64,000 bases of DNA from HGM04593 sp045631905 (GCA_045631905.1 JAZQVO010000017.1:33101-97100); one strand, 5' to 3'. Shown: positions 17,911-28,402, counted from the stretch's first letter. Translations and numbers: made by a program. Notes: generated from the letters alone by a model not told the origin.

Positions 17911-18537
17911 ATGATAAAAGATATTGTTTTTGATTTTGGAGGAGTACTCACCCTCCTCGACACCGAAAAAGCCCTGCAAAGTTTCAGAGATTTGGGAATA
18001 AACAACCCCGAAGAATACATAAACCCATATTTACAGAACGGCCCATTCTTTTTACTCGAAAACGGCGACATAACAGCCGAGGAGTTCTGCGAGGAACTAA
18101 CAAAGATTGCCGGCAAAACAGTAACCTACGAGCAGGCAAAGCAAGCATGGCTCAGCTTCATAGTTAAAGTACAAACCGACTTTTTACACTACCTGCAACT
18201 ACTGCGCCCCCGATACCGCCTCTCGGTATTAAGCAACACCAACCCCTTCATACAAAGCTGGGCACGTAGCACAGAATTTACCACCGAAGGCAAGCCACTC
18301 GACCACTACTTCGACAAGCTGTTCCTGAGCTATAAGATGGGGTGCTCAAAGCCAAGCGAAACAATATACCGCAAGATGCTGTTACAAGGCAACATGAAAG
18401 CCGAAGAGACACTCTTTGTCGATGATGGCGTAAAAAACATTGAAGCGGCACGCAAAGTGGGCATAAACACCTTGAAGGTTGTCAACGGAGAGGACTGGCG
18501 CGAGGTACTCGAAAAGACTATAACCTGCTACCGTTGA
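17911..18537 (+). CDS. HAD-family phosphatase (YihX-like)
   Basis: A 208-residue HAD hydrolase. Motif I is DIVFDFGGVL with the nucleophile Asp, motif II LSNTN, motif III Lys in GCSKPS, and motif IV VDDGVKNIEAA. The layout is that of glucose-1-phosphate phosphatase YihX. A -7 box TACCTTTG lies at 17883-17890. Confidence 0.9.
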   Translation: MIKDIVFDFGGVLTLLDTEKALQSFRDLGINNPEEYINPYLQNGPFFLLENGDITAEEFCEELTKIAGKTVTYEQAKQAWLSFIVKVQTDFLHYLQLLRPRYRLSVLSNTNPFIQSWARSTEFTTEGKPLDHYFDKLFLSYKMGCSKPSETIYRKMLLQGNMKAEETLFVDDGVKNIEAARKVGINTLKVVNGEDWREVLEKTITCYR

Positions 18538-18562
18538 TTTTAATAACAAAACAATAGTTTCC

Positions 18563-18596
18563 AACAAGGAGCCGACCATGCAGTCGGCTCCTTGTT
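18563..18596 (+). terminator. Terminator after the HAD gene
   Basis: Perfect 14-base stem AACAAGGAGCCGAC / GTCGGCTCCTTGTT with loop CATGCA, 25 bases after the stop. Confidence 0.85.
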
Positions 18597-18696
18597 ATTG
18601 TATCATAAACAGCAACCGGCACTATCTGAGGGTTATATATCCCTTATCCAACCACTCACTGCATCAAATTAATCACACCCTTTGAGTAGCCTTGCA

Positions 18697-18738
18697 TAAC
18701 AACAGCAGAGAAGGGCACGCCCTTCTCTGCTGTTGTTA
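18697..18738 (-). terminator. Terminator of the SulP gene
   Basis: A 20-base perfect stem starting TAACAACAGCAGAGAAGGGC with a two-base loop, just downstream of the SulP stop. Confidence 0.85.
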
Positions 18739-18765
18739 AAGATATTTATACTTGTATTAAAATCC

Positions 18766-20472
18766 TTATTTTGATAACCCCATACTCTCAGAAAGGTGAC
18801 GTGCACGCTCGAGAGAAGAGTGTATGTCGGAACAAATATTTTCGTCACCAACCATGGCCGATATACCCGACTTGCGTAATTTCTCGGCCACATTATCGTG
18901 CACACCCGACAGTATTACAACACGTTTCTCTTTTAAAGAAGAAGAGACAAATATTTCGAGGTTGTGCAAACCGGTTGAGTCGATAAAAGAGACCTTACGC
19001 ATGCGTATGATACGTATGGGCGACGCATCGGTTTCACGTGTAAGCTCGTCGAACTTGGTTGCGATACCAAAGAAGAAGGGGCCCTCGATCTCGAACACAT
19101 CAACACCGTTGGGGACAGTAAGAACCTCGTCGTGCTCTCCGTCGTGATGCACCTCTATCTCATCGGTAACCACAGACACCGTTGTGCTATCCATGACACG
19201 TTTCATAAATATAACAACAGCCATCACAAGACCTATCTCAATCGCAAAAGTAAGGTCGAAGAACACAGTGAGCAACAATGTCACAAACAGCACACTTGTA
19301 CCCGACATTGTAGCCTTGCACATCGAACGAATAGTTCTCCAACCACTCATGTTGTAAGATACCATAACAAGCACACCGGCCAAGCAAGGCATAGGTATTT
19401 TGCCCACAACCTTACCCAAGAAAAGCAAAACGAGCAACAACACCAAAGTGTGCACAATACCGGCTACAGGTGTCTTTCCACCATTATTTATGTTTGCCAT
19501 GGTACGAGCAATAGCACCTGTTGCGGGTATACCGCCAAAGAAAGGTACCACGATATTTGCTATACCCTGCCCCACCAACTCTGTGTTTGAGTTGTGACGG
19601 TCGCCTATAACACCATCGGCCACCATAGCCGACAAGAGCGACTCGATAGCACCCAACATAGCAATAGTGAAGGCAACAGGAGCCAACGCCTGAATAGTTG
19701 CAAAAAACGAACCATCGGCAAAGTTCATAGCAGGAAGTTTAAATTCGGGCAGACCAGAAGGCAATGTATAAAGGTCGCCGATTGTTTTTATAGAATTTAC
19801 ACCTGCATAATCCTTCAAAAGCCATGCAACAATAGTCATCACAACTATTGCCAACAGCGAACCGGGTACCTTGCGCGAAAACTTAGGAGTTACGGCAATG
19901 AGTGCAACACTTAAAACACCCATGGCTGCGCTCCACCAATCGATGTTACCTATGTTTTCAGCATAACAAATCCATTTATCGACAAAGTTGGCAGGAACGT
20001 CCTTTATTCCAAGACCGAGGAGGTCGTTTATCTGTGTCGAGAAGATTGTTATGGCTATACCGCCTGTAAAACCTATAATAATGGGATAAGGCATAAACTT
20101 TATGATGCTTCCCATGCGACAAAGTCCCATTATCACAAGAATAATACCGGCCATAACCGTTGCTATGGCAAGCCCACTTACCCCATATTGCTGTATTACA
20201 CCATAAATAATTACGATGAACGCACCTGTGGGGCCACCTATCTGCACTTTGGAACCACCGAACATAGAGATGAGCACACCTGCTATAATAGCAGTAACCA
20301 GGCCTTCGGTAGGGCCTACACCACTTGCGATACCAAAAGCGATAGCCAAGGGAATAGCCACAACACCCACAATGATACCAGCCATTATATCGGCCGAAAA
20401 ATTATCACGCGAGTAATTTTTAAACACCTCGAAAAATTTCGGGTGAAAATCAATTAAGTTTTTTAGATTCAT
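18766..20472 (-). CDS. SulP family anion transporter with STAS domain
   Basis: A 568-residue inner-membrane protein with the SulP transport core (about 15-430), including the AIPLAIAFGIASGVGP segment, and a C-terminal STAS domain (about 445-560) with FIDSTGLHNLEIF around the regulatory Ser. Family members carry sulfate, bicarbonate or dicarboxylates; the substrate cannot be read from sequence. A -7 box TACCTTTG lies on the minus strand at 20566-20573. Confidence 0.95.
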   Translation of the reverse strand: MNLKNLIDFHPKFFEVFKNYSRDNFSADIMAGIIVGVVAIPLAIAFGIASGVGPTEGLVTAIIAGVLISMFGGSKVQIGGPTGAFIVIIYGVIQQYGVSGLAIATVMAGIILVIMGLCRMGSIIKFMPYPIIIGFTGGIAITIFSTQINDLLGLGIKDVPANFVDKWICYAENIGNIDWWSAAMGVLSVALIAVTPKFSRKVPGSLLAIVVMTIVAWLLKDYAGVNSIKTIGDLYTLPSGLPEFKLPAMNFADGSFFATIQALAPVAFTIAMLGAIESLLSAMVADGVIGDRHNSNTELVGQGIANIVVPFFGGIPATGAIARTMANINNGGKTPVAGIVHTLVLLLVLLFLGKVVGKIPMPCLAGVLVMVSYNMSGWRTIRSMCKATMSGTSVLFVTLLLTVFFDLTFAIEIGLVMAVVIFMKRVMDSTTVSVVTDEIEVHHDGEHDEVLTVPNGVDVFEIEGPFFFGIATKFDELTRETDASPIRIIRMRKVSFIDSTGLHNLEIFVSSSLKEKRVVILSGVHDNVAEKLRKSGISAMVGDENICSDIHSSLERARHLSESMGLSK

Positions 20473-20639
20473 AATAATATCAGAATATTACCTTTTTACA
20501 GCAAACTGCGGAAGCTCGAACACCATCGGGCACAACATGTTGCATGTATGTTTATTTTGCGCCTGCAAAGGTATAAAAATATTTTTAACCTTTTTTATGA
20601 ATTATAATTTTATACATGGGCAAATACAAAAAAAATATT

Positions 20640-21056
20640 CTATTCTAATCCATCTATATCCTTCAACGCCACCTGTTTATTGTAACAGGTACTGCGGAAC
20701 GATGCAACAAGTTCCCCCTTGGTGTTTGTAACCTTTACCTCAAACGCGGGTATTTTGGGGTGCATACACAACGCACGAGCTTCGGCTGTGAGCAACTCAC
20801 CCTCGGGCACGGCCTTATGATAACTTATTGTAGCATCGATGGTAAAAGTGAGCATCAAACGGCTGTTTGCAATAAGGGCGAGGGCTGTGTCGGCAAGAGT
20901 AAATATGGCACCACCCTGACACACACCGCCTGCATTTAAATGCTCGCTTGTCACAGCAAGGCGTGCAACAGCAAAATCCTCTGCTACCGAAACAATCTCG
21001 ATACCCGTTTTTTTAGCAAAGCGGTCGTTTGCACCTATAAACTCTTTTAAAGTCAT
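20640..21056 (-). CDS. PaaI-type hotdog thioesterase
   Basis: A 138-residue hotdog-fold protein with HLNAGGVCQGGAIFTLADTA, the PaaI signature where the Gly-rich turn leads into the active helix. It would hydrolyse acyl- or aryl-CoA. Three bases separate it from the MscS gene upstream, so the two are probably co-transcribed. Confidence 0.9.
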   Translation of the reverse strand: MTLKEFIGANDRFAKKTGIEIVSVAEDFAVARLAVTSEHLNAGGVCQGGAIFTLADTALALIANSRLMLTFTIDATISYHKAVPEGELLTAEARALCMHPKIPAFEVKVTNTKGELVASFRSTCYNKQVALKDIDGLE

Positions 21057-21059
21057 AAA

Positions 21060-21968
21060 TTAATTCTTGTTATATACAGTAAAAGTTTGATAGGGGAAGT
21101 TCAAGCCACGTTTGGGGAATGTCTCATAAACAGCCTTGTTCATGTCGAAATATACACCCCAATAATCGACCTGTTTTGCCCATACACGAACAACAATATC
21201 TATTGAGCTTGTGTTCAAAGCAGAGAGAGCCACAAAAGGTTCGGCAGGCTCGTTAAGAATACGTTTATCGGCATTTATAAGCTCCATAAGTACCTCTTTT
21301 GCTTTTTCAAAATCGTCGCCATAAGATATTGAAAAAGTAAAATCGACACGGCGTATGGTCTCGCGCGAATAGTTGTTTATGATACCTGTCGATAGAGGAC
21401 CGTTGGGAATAAGAATAACTTTGTTATCACCGGTCTTAATCAAAGTGTTGAATATCTGAATCTCCTTAACAGAACCTGCCTGTCCTTGTGCCTCGATAAA
21501 ATCGCCAACTTTGAAAGGACGGAAAAGAAGAATTATCACACCTCCTGCAAAGTTCTGCAAGGTTCCGCTGAGAGCCATACCGACAGCAACACCGGCCGAA
21601 GCAAAAAGAGCTATGAAAGAAGATGTATCGAGCCCTATCACACCTATAATTATCACAAGCAGGATTATGAGTGCTACAACATCGATAAGGCTCAAAAGGA
21701 AGGTTCTAACCGATATATTTGTATTCTTTTTCTCCATCAGGAGTTTGGTTACGGAGATAAGACGACGTGTCAGCCAACGACCGACGAACCAGATAAGAGC
21801 TATTTGTAAAAGTTTCCAACCGATTGTAAGAGCAAACTTCACAACGATGTTAGTAACTTCGGCAACTGTGAGGCCCGAAATTGTTGAGATAGCCTCATCG
21901 AGCTTTGCTGCCACATGAACAGAGTCGGTAGCAGCGGTAGCTGTTGCCATAATAAAATCAAGAATCAT
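21060..21968 (-). CDS. Small-conductance mechanosensitive channel (MscS)
   Basis: A 302-residue channel with three transmembrane helices. The pore helix contains ASAGVAVGMALSGTLQNFAGG, and the beta domain FKVGDFIEAQGQAGSVKEI follows. MscS opens under membrane tension to release osmolytes. The start may be 18 bases further in (second Met). Confidence 0.95.
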   Translation of the reverse strand: MILDFIMATATAATDSVHVAAKLDEAISTISGLTVAEVTNIVVKFALTIGWKLLQIALIWFVGRWLTRRLISVTKLLMEKKNTNISVRTFLLSLIDVVALIILLVIIIGVIGLDTSSFIALFASAGVAVGMALSGTLQNFAGGVIILLFRPFKVGDFIEAQGQAGSVKEIQIFNTLIKTGDNKVILIPNGPLSTGIINNYSRETIRRVDFTFSISYGDDFEKAKEVLMELINADKRILNEPAEPFVALSALNTSSIDIVVRVWAKQVDYWGVYFDMNKAVYETFPKRGLNFPYQTFTVYNKN

Positions 21969-21991
21969 AGTAATATATTTTTATTTAGTAA

Positions 21992-22441
21992 TTATTCTCC
22001 CAATATCTGCTTGGCTGCGTTCTTTGTATCGACCTTTGTTATCACACGCTCCACCACGCCTGTGGAGTCTATGACAAATGTCGTGCGCACAATACCCATA
22101 TATTCGCGCCCGGCCATCTTTTTCTTTGCCCACACGCCGAAAGCCTCTATAAGTTTTTTATCTACATCGGCAATAAGGGGGAAGTTCAGTTGCTGTTTCT
22201 CTTTGAATCGCTCGTGCGACTTTGCGCTGTCGGCACTTACACCCACAACAGCATAACCTTCGGAGAGAAGCCTCTCCATACCGTCGCGCAGGGAACAAGC
22301 CTCGGCTGTACAACCGGGTGTACTGTCTTTGGGGTAAAAATATAGCACAAGGCGACGACCGCTGTAATCGCTCAATTTAACCTCGTTACCCATCTCGTCT
22401 GTTCCTAAAATCTCGGGTGCCTTATCTCCAACCTGTAACAT
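21992..22441 (-). CDS. bcp: Thioredoxin-dependent thiol peroxidase (BCP/PrxQ)
   Basis: A 149-residue peroxiredoxin. YFYPKDSTPGCTAEACSLRD has the peroxidatic Cys and, five residues on, the resolving Cys of atypical PrxQ enzymes. Reduces hydroperoxides. A TATCTTTG -7 box (minus strand, 22532-22539) lies upstream. Confidence 0.96.
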   Translation of the reverse strand: MLQVGDKAPEILGTDEMGNEVKLSDYSGRRLVLYFYPKDSTPGCTAEACSLRDGMERLLSEGYAVVGVSADSAKSHERFKEKQQLNFPLIADVDKKLIEAFGVWAKKKMAGREYMGIVRTTFVIDSTGVVERVITKVDTKNAAKQILGE

Positions 22442-22637
22442 CTTAAATTTATATTTTGCTTAACATTAAAGAAAAAACAGCCCAAAACAAGCGTTTTATA
22501 ACCCTCAAAAGGCCTTGCTCGTTTTGGACTGCAAAGATAGTTCTTTTTTGTCAAAAAATAATGGATACACCACCACAAATAGGTCTTAAAACTCACATTT
22601 TAACATGTAGCGTGGTTCGATAAACGATGCACCCTGT

Positions 22638-23615
22638 TTACGGCAGAACATGTTCAACAGGCACACCCTCGAGCGATACTGCATGCGACTCGGCATCGCC
22701 TTTTACAAATACAACAAAACCTTTGCCACGTGGTTTGAGCGCGACACCATGCTTTGCCACCAACTGTTCCAATATATCGGGCAGGCCGACATAAGATTCC
22801 ACATTCAAGGCCGACTTACCGCTCACACGTTGCATACCGAAGGCTGTGGCAATCTCAACAGGATAGACCGCGCCGTATCGCTCTACAAATTGTTTCACGT
22901 TATCTACGGAAGGTTCATAAGAGGGCCCCTCGGCAGGGAGAACCTTGCCATACGTTAGTTGCTTGATGTTTTGGACAAGGGTTTCAAATGTTGTAAAGCC
23001 ACGCAACAACATCTCGGTGCCTTTATACTGCAAAAGATAGGTCGGGAAGGAGTGAACATCATAGTGGTGCATACGCTCCTTTCCGTCGTCGAAGATACGT
23101 TGCACCTCACGGCTCTGCATTATATCTTTAAAGCGCGACGGTTCGTAGCCCAAGGTTGCCGACAAGTCGGCTATCACGCCGGCATCACATGTGAGCAAAG
23201 CATCAACGGCTGTCGCCTCCTGCAAGCGTCGCAGAAAGCGTGCCGAGCAGAGAGCGTGTTTGGCACCCGCCTTCTCATTATATATTGTAGCTGTAATATA
23301 TGCGAGGTTTTGTGGCGCGGTCGAACGATGTTCGTTGCTAAACAGACGGAACCCATGCTCGCAGACAGGCATACCATGTACAGACGAAGCTTCGCACCAT
23401 GCTTTATGAATGTTTCTGTTCGACAGCTCGATATCACCTCCTATCCCCAGCCTTCTGTTGCTGTATTTTGTAATATCGTCTATCATACACCCCATTACAT
23501 ACTCCACCTCCACTTTATCGCCCATAAGAAAATCGACAGCTCTCAACACGGGAGCGCTACCCCAACACCATGTACAAACAGGGTCGGCAAATACTGTAAT
23601 CTTTAATTTTTTCAT
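22638..23615 (-). CDS. DsbA-family thioredoxin-like protein with C-terminal extension
   Basis: A 325-residue protein with FADPVCTWCWGSAP at the N-terminus, an active-site CxxC, and HSFPTYLLQYKG with the cis-Pro loop near residue 190, as in the FrnE/COG3531 group. There is no signal peptide, so it is cytoplasmic. The last 110 residues form an extra domain I do not recognise. Confidence 0.85.
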   Translation of the reverse strand: MKKLKITVFADPVCTWCWGSAPVLRAVDFLMGDKVEVEYVMGCMIDDITKYSNRRLGIGGDIELSNRNIHKAWCEASSVHGMPVCEHGFRLFSNEHRSTAPQNLAYITATIYNEKAGAKHALCSARFLRRLQEATAVDALLTCDAGVIADLSATLGYEPSRFKDIMQSREVQRIFDDGKERMHHYDVHSFPTYLLQYKGTEMLLRGFTTFETLVQNIKQLTYGKVLPAEGPSYEPSVDNVKQFVERYGAVYPVEIATAFGMQRVSGKSALNVESYVGLPDILEQLVAKHGVALKPRGKGFVVFVKGDAESHAVSLEGVPVEHVLP

Positions 23616-23686
23616 TGTTCATCTGTTTTTTATTCAATTACAACAAACGAACTGTTTTTTTGTTGCAACGCGGGCAGACATATAAT

Positions 23687-23719
23687 AAAAAGGACCGAAA
23701 CTAAATTTCGGTCCTTTTT
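23687..23719. terminator. Bidirectional terminator before DUF4293 gene end
   Basis: Perfect stem AAAAAGGACCGAAA / TTTCGGTCCTTTTT with five-base loop, just past the DUF4293 stop. Confidence 0.88.
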
Positions 23720-23739
23720 ATATATTCCTTAATGTGTAA

Positions 23740-24207
23740 TTAATCTCTCAAACGGAAGCCTGTTGCTTTTGCAAGTATCTTAGCCTCTGTACGGCGTACC
23801 GACAAGAATGTCATAGCGTTGAGTATCACCACGGCAAGTGGTAATATCACTCCGTCGCGCAAATCGGCAATAGCGGTGTCAATCATTATCAGCACATACA
23901 CCACCAACAGTATGTAATAACCGGCCAACAACAGCATCGACAATATTGCAGAGCGTTTCTGTAACTCAAAATTACTAAACAGCGACACAAACAAACCAAA
24001 GAGGTTTACAAGGGTAGCTACAATAAGAATTACTCCCAACGCGGCTACAACAGCTGTCGAGGAACCGTCGGGAAGCTGTAACGAGAAGTTCCCAAGCATG
24101 TACGACGCACCACTTGGCTCCTCCAACCTCACTACATCACAAAACATTGCAAACACGAGCAATGCAATAGAGAGTGCGTAGAATAATTGATAAAAGCGAA
24201 ATTTCAT
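23740..24207 (-). CDS. DUF4293 membrane protein
   Basis: A 155-residue protein with four hydrophobic helices (about 8-25, 53-80, 85-112, 118-136). It follows rpoZ by 2 bases, the arrangement in which DUF4293 is normally found in Bacteroidales. Function unknown. Confidence 0.85.
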   Translation of the reverse strand: MKFRFYQLFYALSIALLVFAMFCDVVRLEEPSGASYMLGNFSLQLPDGSSTAVVAALGVILIVATLVNLFGLFVSLFSNFELQKRSAILSMLLLAGYYILLVVYVLIMIDTAIADLRDGVILPLAVVILNAMTFLSVRRTEAKILAKATGFRLRD

Positions 24208-24209
24208 GA

Positions 24210-24545
24210 TTAGGCCTCCTCAGCTGCCTCTTTTGAGGGATCGCGGAAATAAACTTTACCCTCGATAAATTCCTGAGCCGCAATAAGTGTGGGCTTGGGC
24301 AGACGCTCATAGTAGCGTGAAATCTCTATCTGCTCGTGGTTCTCGAACTGCTCTTCGAGGTTGTCTGTGGTAGAAGAGAACTCGTTGAGTTTCTTCAAGA
24401 GCTCTTCTTTCATCTCGGCGGCAATTTGGTTTGAACGCTTGCCGATGATAGCTACCGACTCATACACATTACCTGTTTCGTTTACAAAATCGGCCATGTC
24501 ACGTGTGACAGTGTTTGTAGGGGCATTTGTCTTTTTGTAATCCAT
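24210..24545 (-). CDS. rpoZ: RNA polymerase omega subunit (Rpb6-like)
   Basis: A 111-residue protein; the omega fold is seen in GNVYESVAIIGKRSNQIAAEMKEEL. It lies between bamD (33 bases upstream) and DUF4293, as usual in the order. Confidence 0.88.
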   Translation of the reverse strand: MDYKKTNAPTNTVTRDMADFVNETGNVYESVAIIGKRSNQIAAEMKEELLKKLNEFSSTTDNLEEQFENHEQIEISRYYERLPKPTLIAAQEFIEGKVYFRDPSKEAAEEA

Positions 24546-24578
24546 TTTATATACTCGTTTTAAATATTTTCTATTTGG

Positions 24579-25400
24579 TTATTCTGTTATTTTTTCCAAC
24601 TGTTTTTGAGACTTTTTATAATATTTATCGGCCTCTTCCAGGTATTTGCTCGTGGGAAACTCGTTCTTGAAAGCATAATACTCATCGACAGTCTCTCTGT
24701 AACGCTCGGGCTGTAACTCGGCTACGCTCTTGTCGGCCATGTGATAACGTGCTCTCAAAATAAGAATCGACAAGTCTTCGCGTAATTTTGTGTAGGGATA
24801 GTCTTTCAATGCGTTTTGTGCAGTAATAATACATGCTTGGTAGTTGTTACCCAAATGCGCATTATAATCGCCCAAATCGTAATATAGCTTTGCCGACAGG
24901 TAGTCCTTCATAACAAGCACATCGTGCATGTCGAACATCATCTGCTGAGCCTCTTTGCCAAACTCGCTTTCGGGATAGTACTCCATGAACAACTGCAACT
25001 CCTCGATAGCTGTATAGGTATCTGTCTGGTCGAGCTCAGGTTCTGCTATATTCTTATATAGCGACTTTCCTGAGTGAAAACGAGATGTTTCGGCATACAT
25101 ACCGCGGGGGTAGTTGCTGTAACAGGCCTTGAAGCATTGCGATGCTGTTTCATAGTCACCCGACTCATAATAGCACATTGCCAAAAGGAACATAGACTCA
25201 TCGGCCTTGTCGCTACCTTTAAAAAGGGTTACCACGCTCTCAATAAGAGTTGCGGCCTTTCTGTAATCACCTTTAAGGTACAGGGCTTTTGCCTCTTCAT
25301 ACTTATATTCAACATCGTTCATCTTCATCACCTTGTTGTATGATGAACATGACGACATAAAAACAAGTATTGTCAATATTATATATAAAACCCGCTTCAT
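24579..25400 (-). CDS. bamD: Outer membrane assembly lipoprotein BamD
   Basis: A 273-residue lipoprotein (MSSCSS, Cys18) made of TPR-like repeats, as in BamD, the essential lipoprotein of the beta-barrel assembly machine. First gene of the bamD-rpoZ-DUF4293 unit. Its minus-strand -7 box TATCTTTG is at 25481-25488. Confidence 0.93.
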   Translation of the reverse strand: MKRVLYIILTILVFMSSCSSYNKVMKMNDVEYKYEEAKALYLKGDYRKAATLIESVVTLFKGSDKADESMFLLAMCYYESGDYETASQCFKACYSNYPRGMYAETSRFHSGKSLYKNIAEPELDQTDTYTAIEELQLFMEYYPESEFGKEAQQMMFDMHDVLVMKDYLSAKLYYDLGDYNAHLGNNYQACIITAQNALKDYPYTKLREDLSILILRARYHMADKSVAELQPERYRETVDEYYAFKNEFPTSKYLEEADKYYKKSQKQLEKITE

Positions 25401-25660
25401 TACCTTCTATTATAACAAGAATCAGCAGTCACAGGCACCTCAACATCGGCCTCCAACCGCAATAAAACACAAATTGCCTGCAAAGATAGCTCTTTTTGAG
25501 CACATTTACAACGAAACAAGTGTTATTTATTTATAATAAATAGAAGAGGTGCAACAAATATTGACAGCCTCATAGCATCGAGCAATCACAAAAAAGCAAC
25601 ATACAGCTTTTTATATCATATTTTTTATTATATTAGCAAGTTATTTAAACCACAGAGATT

Positions 25661-27688
25661 ATGAACTTCAAATTAGAATCGACATACACACCCATGGGCG
25701 ACCAGCCCGAGGCTATTGCACAGCTTGTAGAGGGTGTTAAAAACGGGACACCTGCACAAACTCTTTTAGGCGTTACCGGTTCGGGAAAAACCTTCACCAT
25801 TGCCAACGTAATAAAGGAGATTAACCGCCCAACACTCATTTTGAGCCACAACAAGACACTTGCGGCACAGCTATACAACGAGTTTAAAGGATTCTTCCCC
25901 AACAACGCAGTAGAGTACTATGTATCGTACTACGACTACTACCAACCTGAGGCATATATACCGTCGAGCGACACATATATAGAAAAAGACCTCGCCATAA
26001 ACGACGAGATAGACAAGTTGCGTCTATCGGCCACATCAGCACTGCTTTCGGGCCGAAAAGATGTAGTGGTAATATCCTCGGTATCCTGTATTTACGGCAT
26101 GGGCAACCCCTCGGACTTTTACAAAAACGTAATAGCGGTGCGTGTGGGCGACAAACTCGACCGCAATGTTTTTCTACACAAGCTCGTGGGTAGTTTGTAC
26201 ACACGTAACGACATTGAGCTAAACCGTGGTAACTTCAGGGTGAAAGGCGACACCGTGGAGGTGAGCCTTGCATACAGCGACCACGTGTTGCGCATAACCT
26301 TCTGGGACGACGATATTGAGAGTATCGAAGAGATTGACGGCGACACAGGTGTGCGTATAGCAACCTTCGACGACTACAAGATATACCCGGCCAACCTCTT
26401 CATGACCACCAAAGAGAGCACCGAGCGTGCCATAAGGGAGATTGAAAAAGACCTCATAGAACGAGAAGAGTATTTTCGTGAGATAGGCAAACCACTCGAA
26501 GCAAAACGCCTGCACGAACGTGTCACATACGACACCGAGATGTTACGCGAGCTGGGGCACTGCTCGGGCATAGAAAACTACTCGCGTTACTTCGACGGAC
26601 GCGAGCCGGGCACCCGCCCCTACTGTCTGCTCGACTTTTTCCCCGACGACTTTCTGCTCATCATCGACGAGAGCCACGTAAGCGTTCCCCAGATACACGC
26701 GATGTATGGTGGCGACCGTGCCCGCAAAACCAACCTTGTGGAGTTTGGTTTCCGTCTGCCTGCCGCCTTCGACAACCGCCCGTTGAAGTTCGAAGAATTC
26801 ACCCAGCTAACCCACCAGGTAATATATGTGAGCGCAACACCTGCCGACTACGAGCTACAACAGAGCGAGGGCATAATTGTAGACCAAGTCATACGCCCGA
26901 CAGGCCTCCTCGACCCACAAATAGAGGTGCGACCACTTGTAAACCAAGTCGACGACCTCATGGAGGAGATACAGCAACGTGTGGAGCGCGAAGAGCGCGT
27001 ACTTGTCACCACGCTCACCAAACGCATGGCCGAAGAACTTACAGAGCACCTGCTTAAATTCGGGGTACGATGCAACTACATACACAGCGATGTGGACACC
27101 CTCGAACGCATACAGATAATGACCGACCTGCGCGAAGGCGTTTACGACGTGCTCATAGGAGTAAACCTCTTGCGCGAGGGCCTCGACCTCCCCGAAGTTT
27201 CGCTTGTAGCCATACTCGATGCCGACAAAGAGGGGTTCCTGCGCGACCACCGTTCACTAACACAGACCGCCGGTCGTGCGGCCCGCAACGTAAACGGGCT
27301 TGTTATATTTTATGCCGACAAAATTACCCCAAGCATGCAAAAAACCATCAACGAGACAACCCGACGTCGCGAGAAGCAGATGGCCTTCAACAAGGAACAC
27401 GGCATAACCCCCACCCCCATCAAGAAGGAGATAAGCAACGCACTCATGCAGGAGAAGCGCGAAAAAGATGGACCGAAACAACTCAGAATGTACTCCGAGG
27501 ATACCATCACAACAACCGTTGCATGCGACCCCATAGTAGAATACATGAGCGCCGAGCAACTTAAAAAGAGCATAGAGCGCACACGTCGTCTCATGCAGGA
27601 AGCCTCCGACAAAATGGAGTTTATCGAGGCGGCACAATACCGCGACGAGATGTTCAAACTGCAAGAGCTACTTAAAAAGAAAGAATAA
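25661..27688 (+). CDS. uvrB: Excinuclease ABC subunit B
   Basis: The damage-verification helicase of nucleotide excision repair. The 675 residues contain Walker A GVTGSGKTF, the beta-hairpin YVSYYDYYQPEAY, DESHVS, helicase motifs V-VI GVNLLREGLD and QTAGRAARN, and the C-terminal UVR domain (about 635-670). Convergent with the methyltransferase gene, only 3 bases apart. Confidence 0.98.
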   Translation: MNFKLESTYTPMGDQPEAIAQLVEGVKNGTPAQTLLGVTGSGKTFTIANVIKEINRPTLILSHNKTLAAQLYNEFKGFFPNNAVEYYVSYYDYYQPEAYIPSSDTYIEKDLAINDEIDKLRLSATSALLSGRKDVVVISSVSCIYGMGNPSDFYKNVIAVRVGDKLDRNVFLHKLVGSLYTRNDIELNRGNFRVKGDTVEVSLAYSDHVLRITFWDDDIESIEEIDGDTGVRIATFDDYKIYPANLFMTTKESTERAIREIEKDLIEREEYFREIGKPLEAKRLHERVTYDTEMLRELGHCSGIENYSRYFDGREPGTRPYCLLDFFPDDFLLIIDESHVSVPQIHAMYGGDRARKTNLVEFGFRLPAAFDNRPLKFEEFTQLTHQVIYVSATPADYELQQSEGIIVDQVIRPTGLLDPQIEVRPLVNQVDDLMEEIQQRVEREERVLVTTLTKRMAEELTEHLLKFGVRCNYIHSDVDTLERIQIMTDLREGVYDVLIGVNLLREGLDLPEVSLVAILDADKEGFLRDHRSLTQTAGRAARNVNGLVIFYADKITPSMQKTINETTRRREKQMAFNKEHGITPTPIKKEISNALMQEKREKDGPKQLRMYSEDTITTTVACDPIVEYMSAEQLKKSIERTRRLMQEASDKMEFIEAAQYRDEMFKLQELLKKKE

Positions 27689-27691
27689 TTC

Positions 27692-28396
27692 CTATTTATA
27701 TATTAAGAATATACATGGGATTTTTGAGAGGTCGGGTACTTTACCCTTCCACTCTTTTATGGTGCGTGTGTGCACATACTCGTCGTCGCATGTAAGATTG
27801 GCGGCTATGCACAATTTTGTCTGGGGACGACAATTTTTAAGTATATCCTCCACCATCTTATTGTTGCGATAGGGGGTCTCTATGAATAATTGGGTCTGCT
27901 CCTCGTTGTAGACACGTTGTTCCAGCTGCCGCAGTCTTTTGGCGCGATCTTCGGGCTTAATGGGCAGGTAGCCATGAAAAGCAAAGCTCTGCCCGTTGAA
28001 CCCCGAGGCCATGACCGACAGAATGATGCTCGACGGGCCTACCAAAGGCACCACCTTCAACCCCTTACGCTGCGCAATAGCAACAACATCGGCACCCGGG
28101 TCGGCCACAGCAGGACAGCCGGCCTCCGATATTACACCCATAGGCTTACCCTCGTGCAAGGGACGCAAAAAGCCCGAAATATCGGCAGGGGAGGTGTGTT
28201 TGTTCAACTCAAAAAATTGCGAGCCGTCAATATCGAAATTACTATCCACAGCACGCAAGAAACGACGTGCCGAGCGTATATCCTCGACAATAAAATGCCT
28301 TATCCCCGATATTATTTCGGCGTTATGTTGCGGTAGAACTTTTGTCACAGAGGTATCGCCCAAGGTCACGGGCAACAAATATAATGCAGTCTCCAT
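27692..28396 (-). CDS. SAM-dependent methyltransferase, RsmI/tetrapyrrole methylase family
   Basis: A 234-residue protein related to 16S rRNA 2'-O-methyltransferase RsmI: GVISEAGCPAVADPG is the SAM-binding hallmark and LVGPSSIILSVMASG the following one. It is shorter than RsmI and begins METALYLLPVTLG, a pattern common in Bacteroidales paralogues. Substrate uncertain. Confidence 0.88.
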   Translation of the reverse strand: METALYLLPVTLGDTSVTKVLPQHNAEIISGIRHFIVEDIRSARRFLRAVDSNFDIDGSQFFELNKHTSPADISGFLRPLHEGKPMGVISEAGCPAVADPGADVVAIAQRKGLKVVPLVGPSSIILSVMASGFNGQSFAFHGYLPIKPEDRAKRLRQLEQRVYNEEQTQLFIETPYRNNKMVEDILKNCRPQTKLCIAANLTCDDEYVHTRTIKEWKGKVPDLSKIPCIFLIYK

Positions 28397-28402
28397 ACTC
28401 TT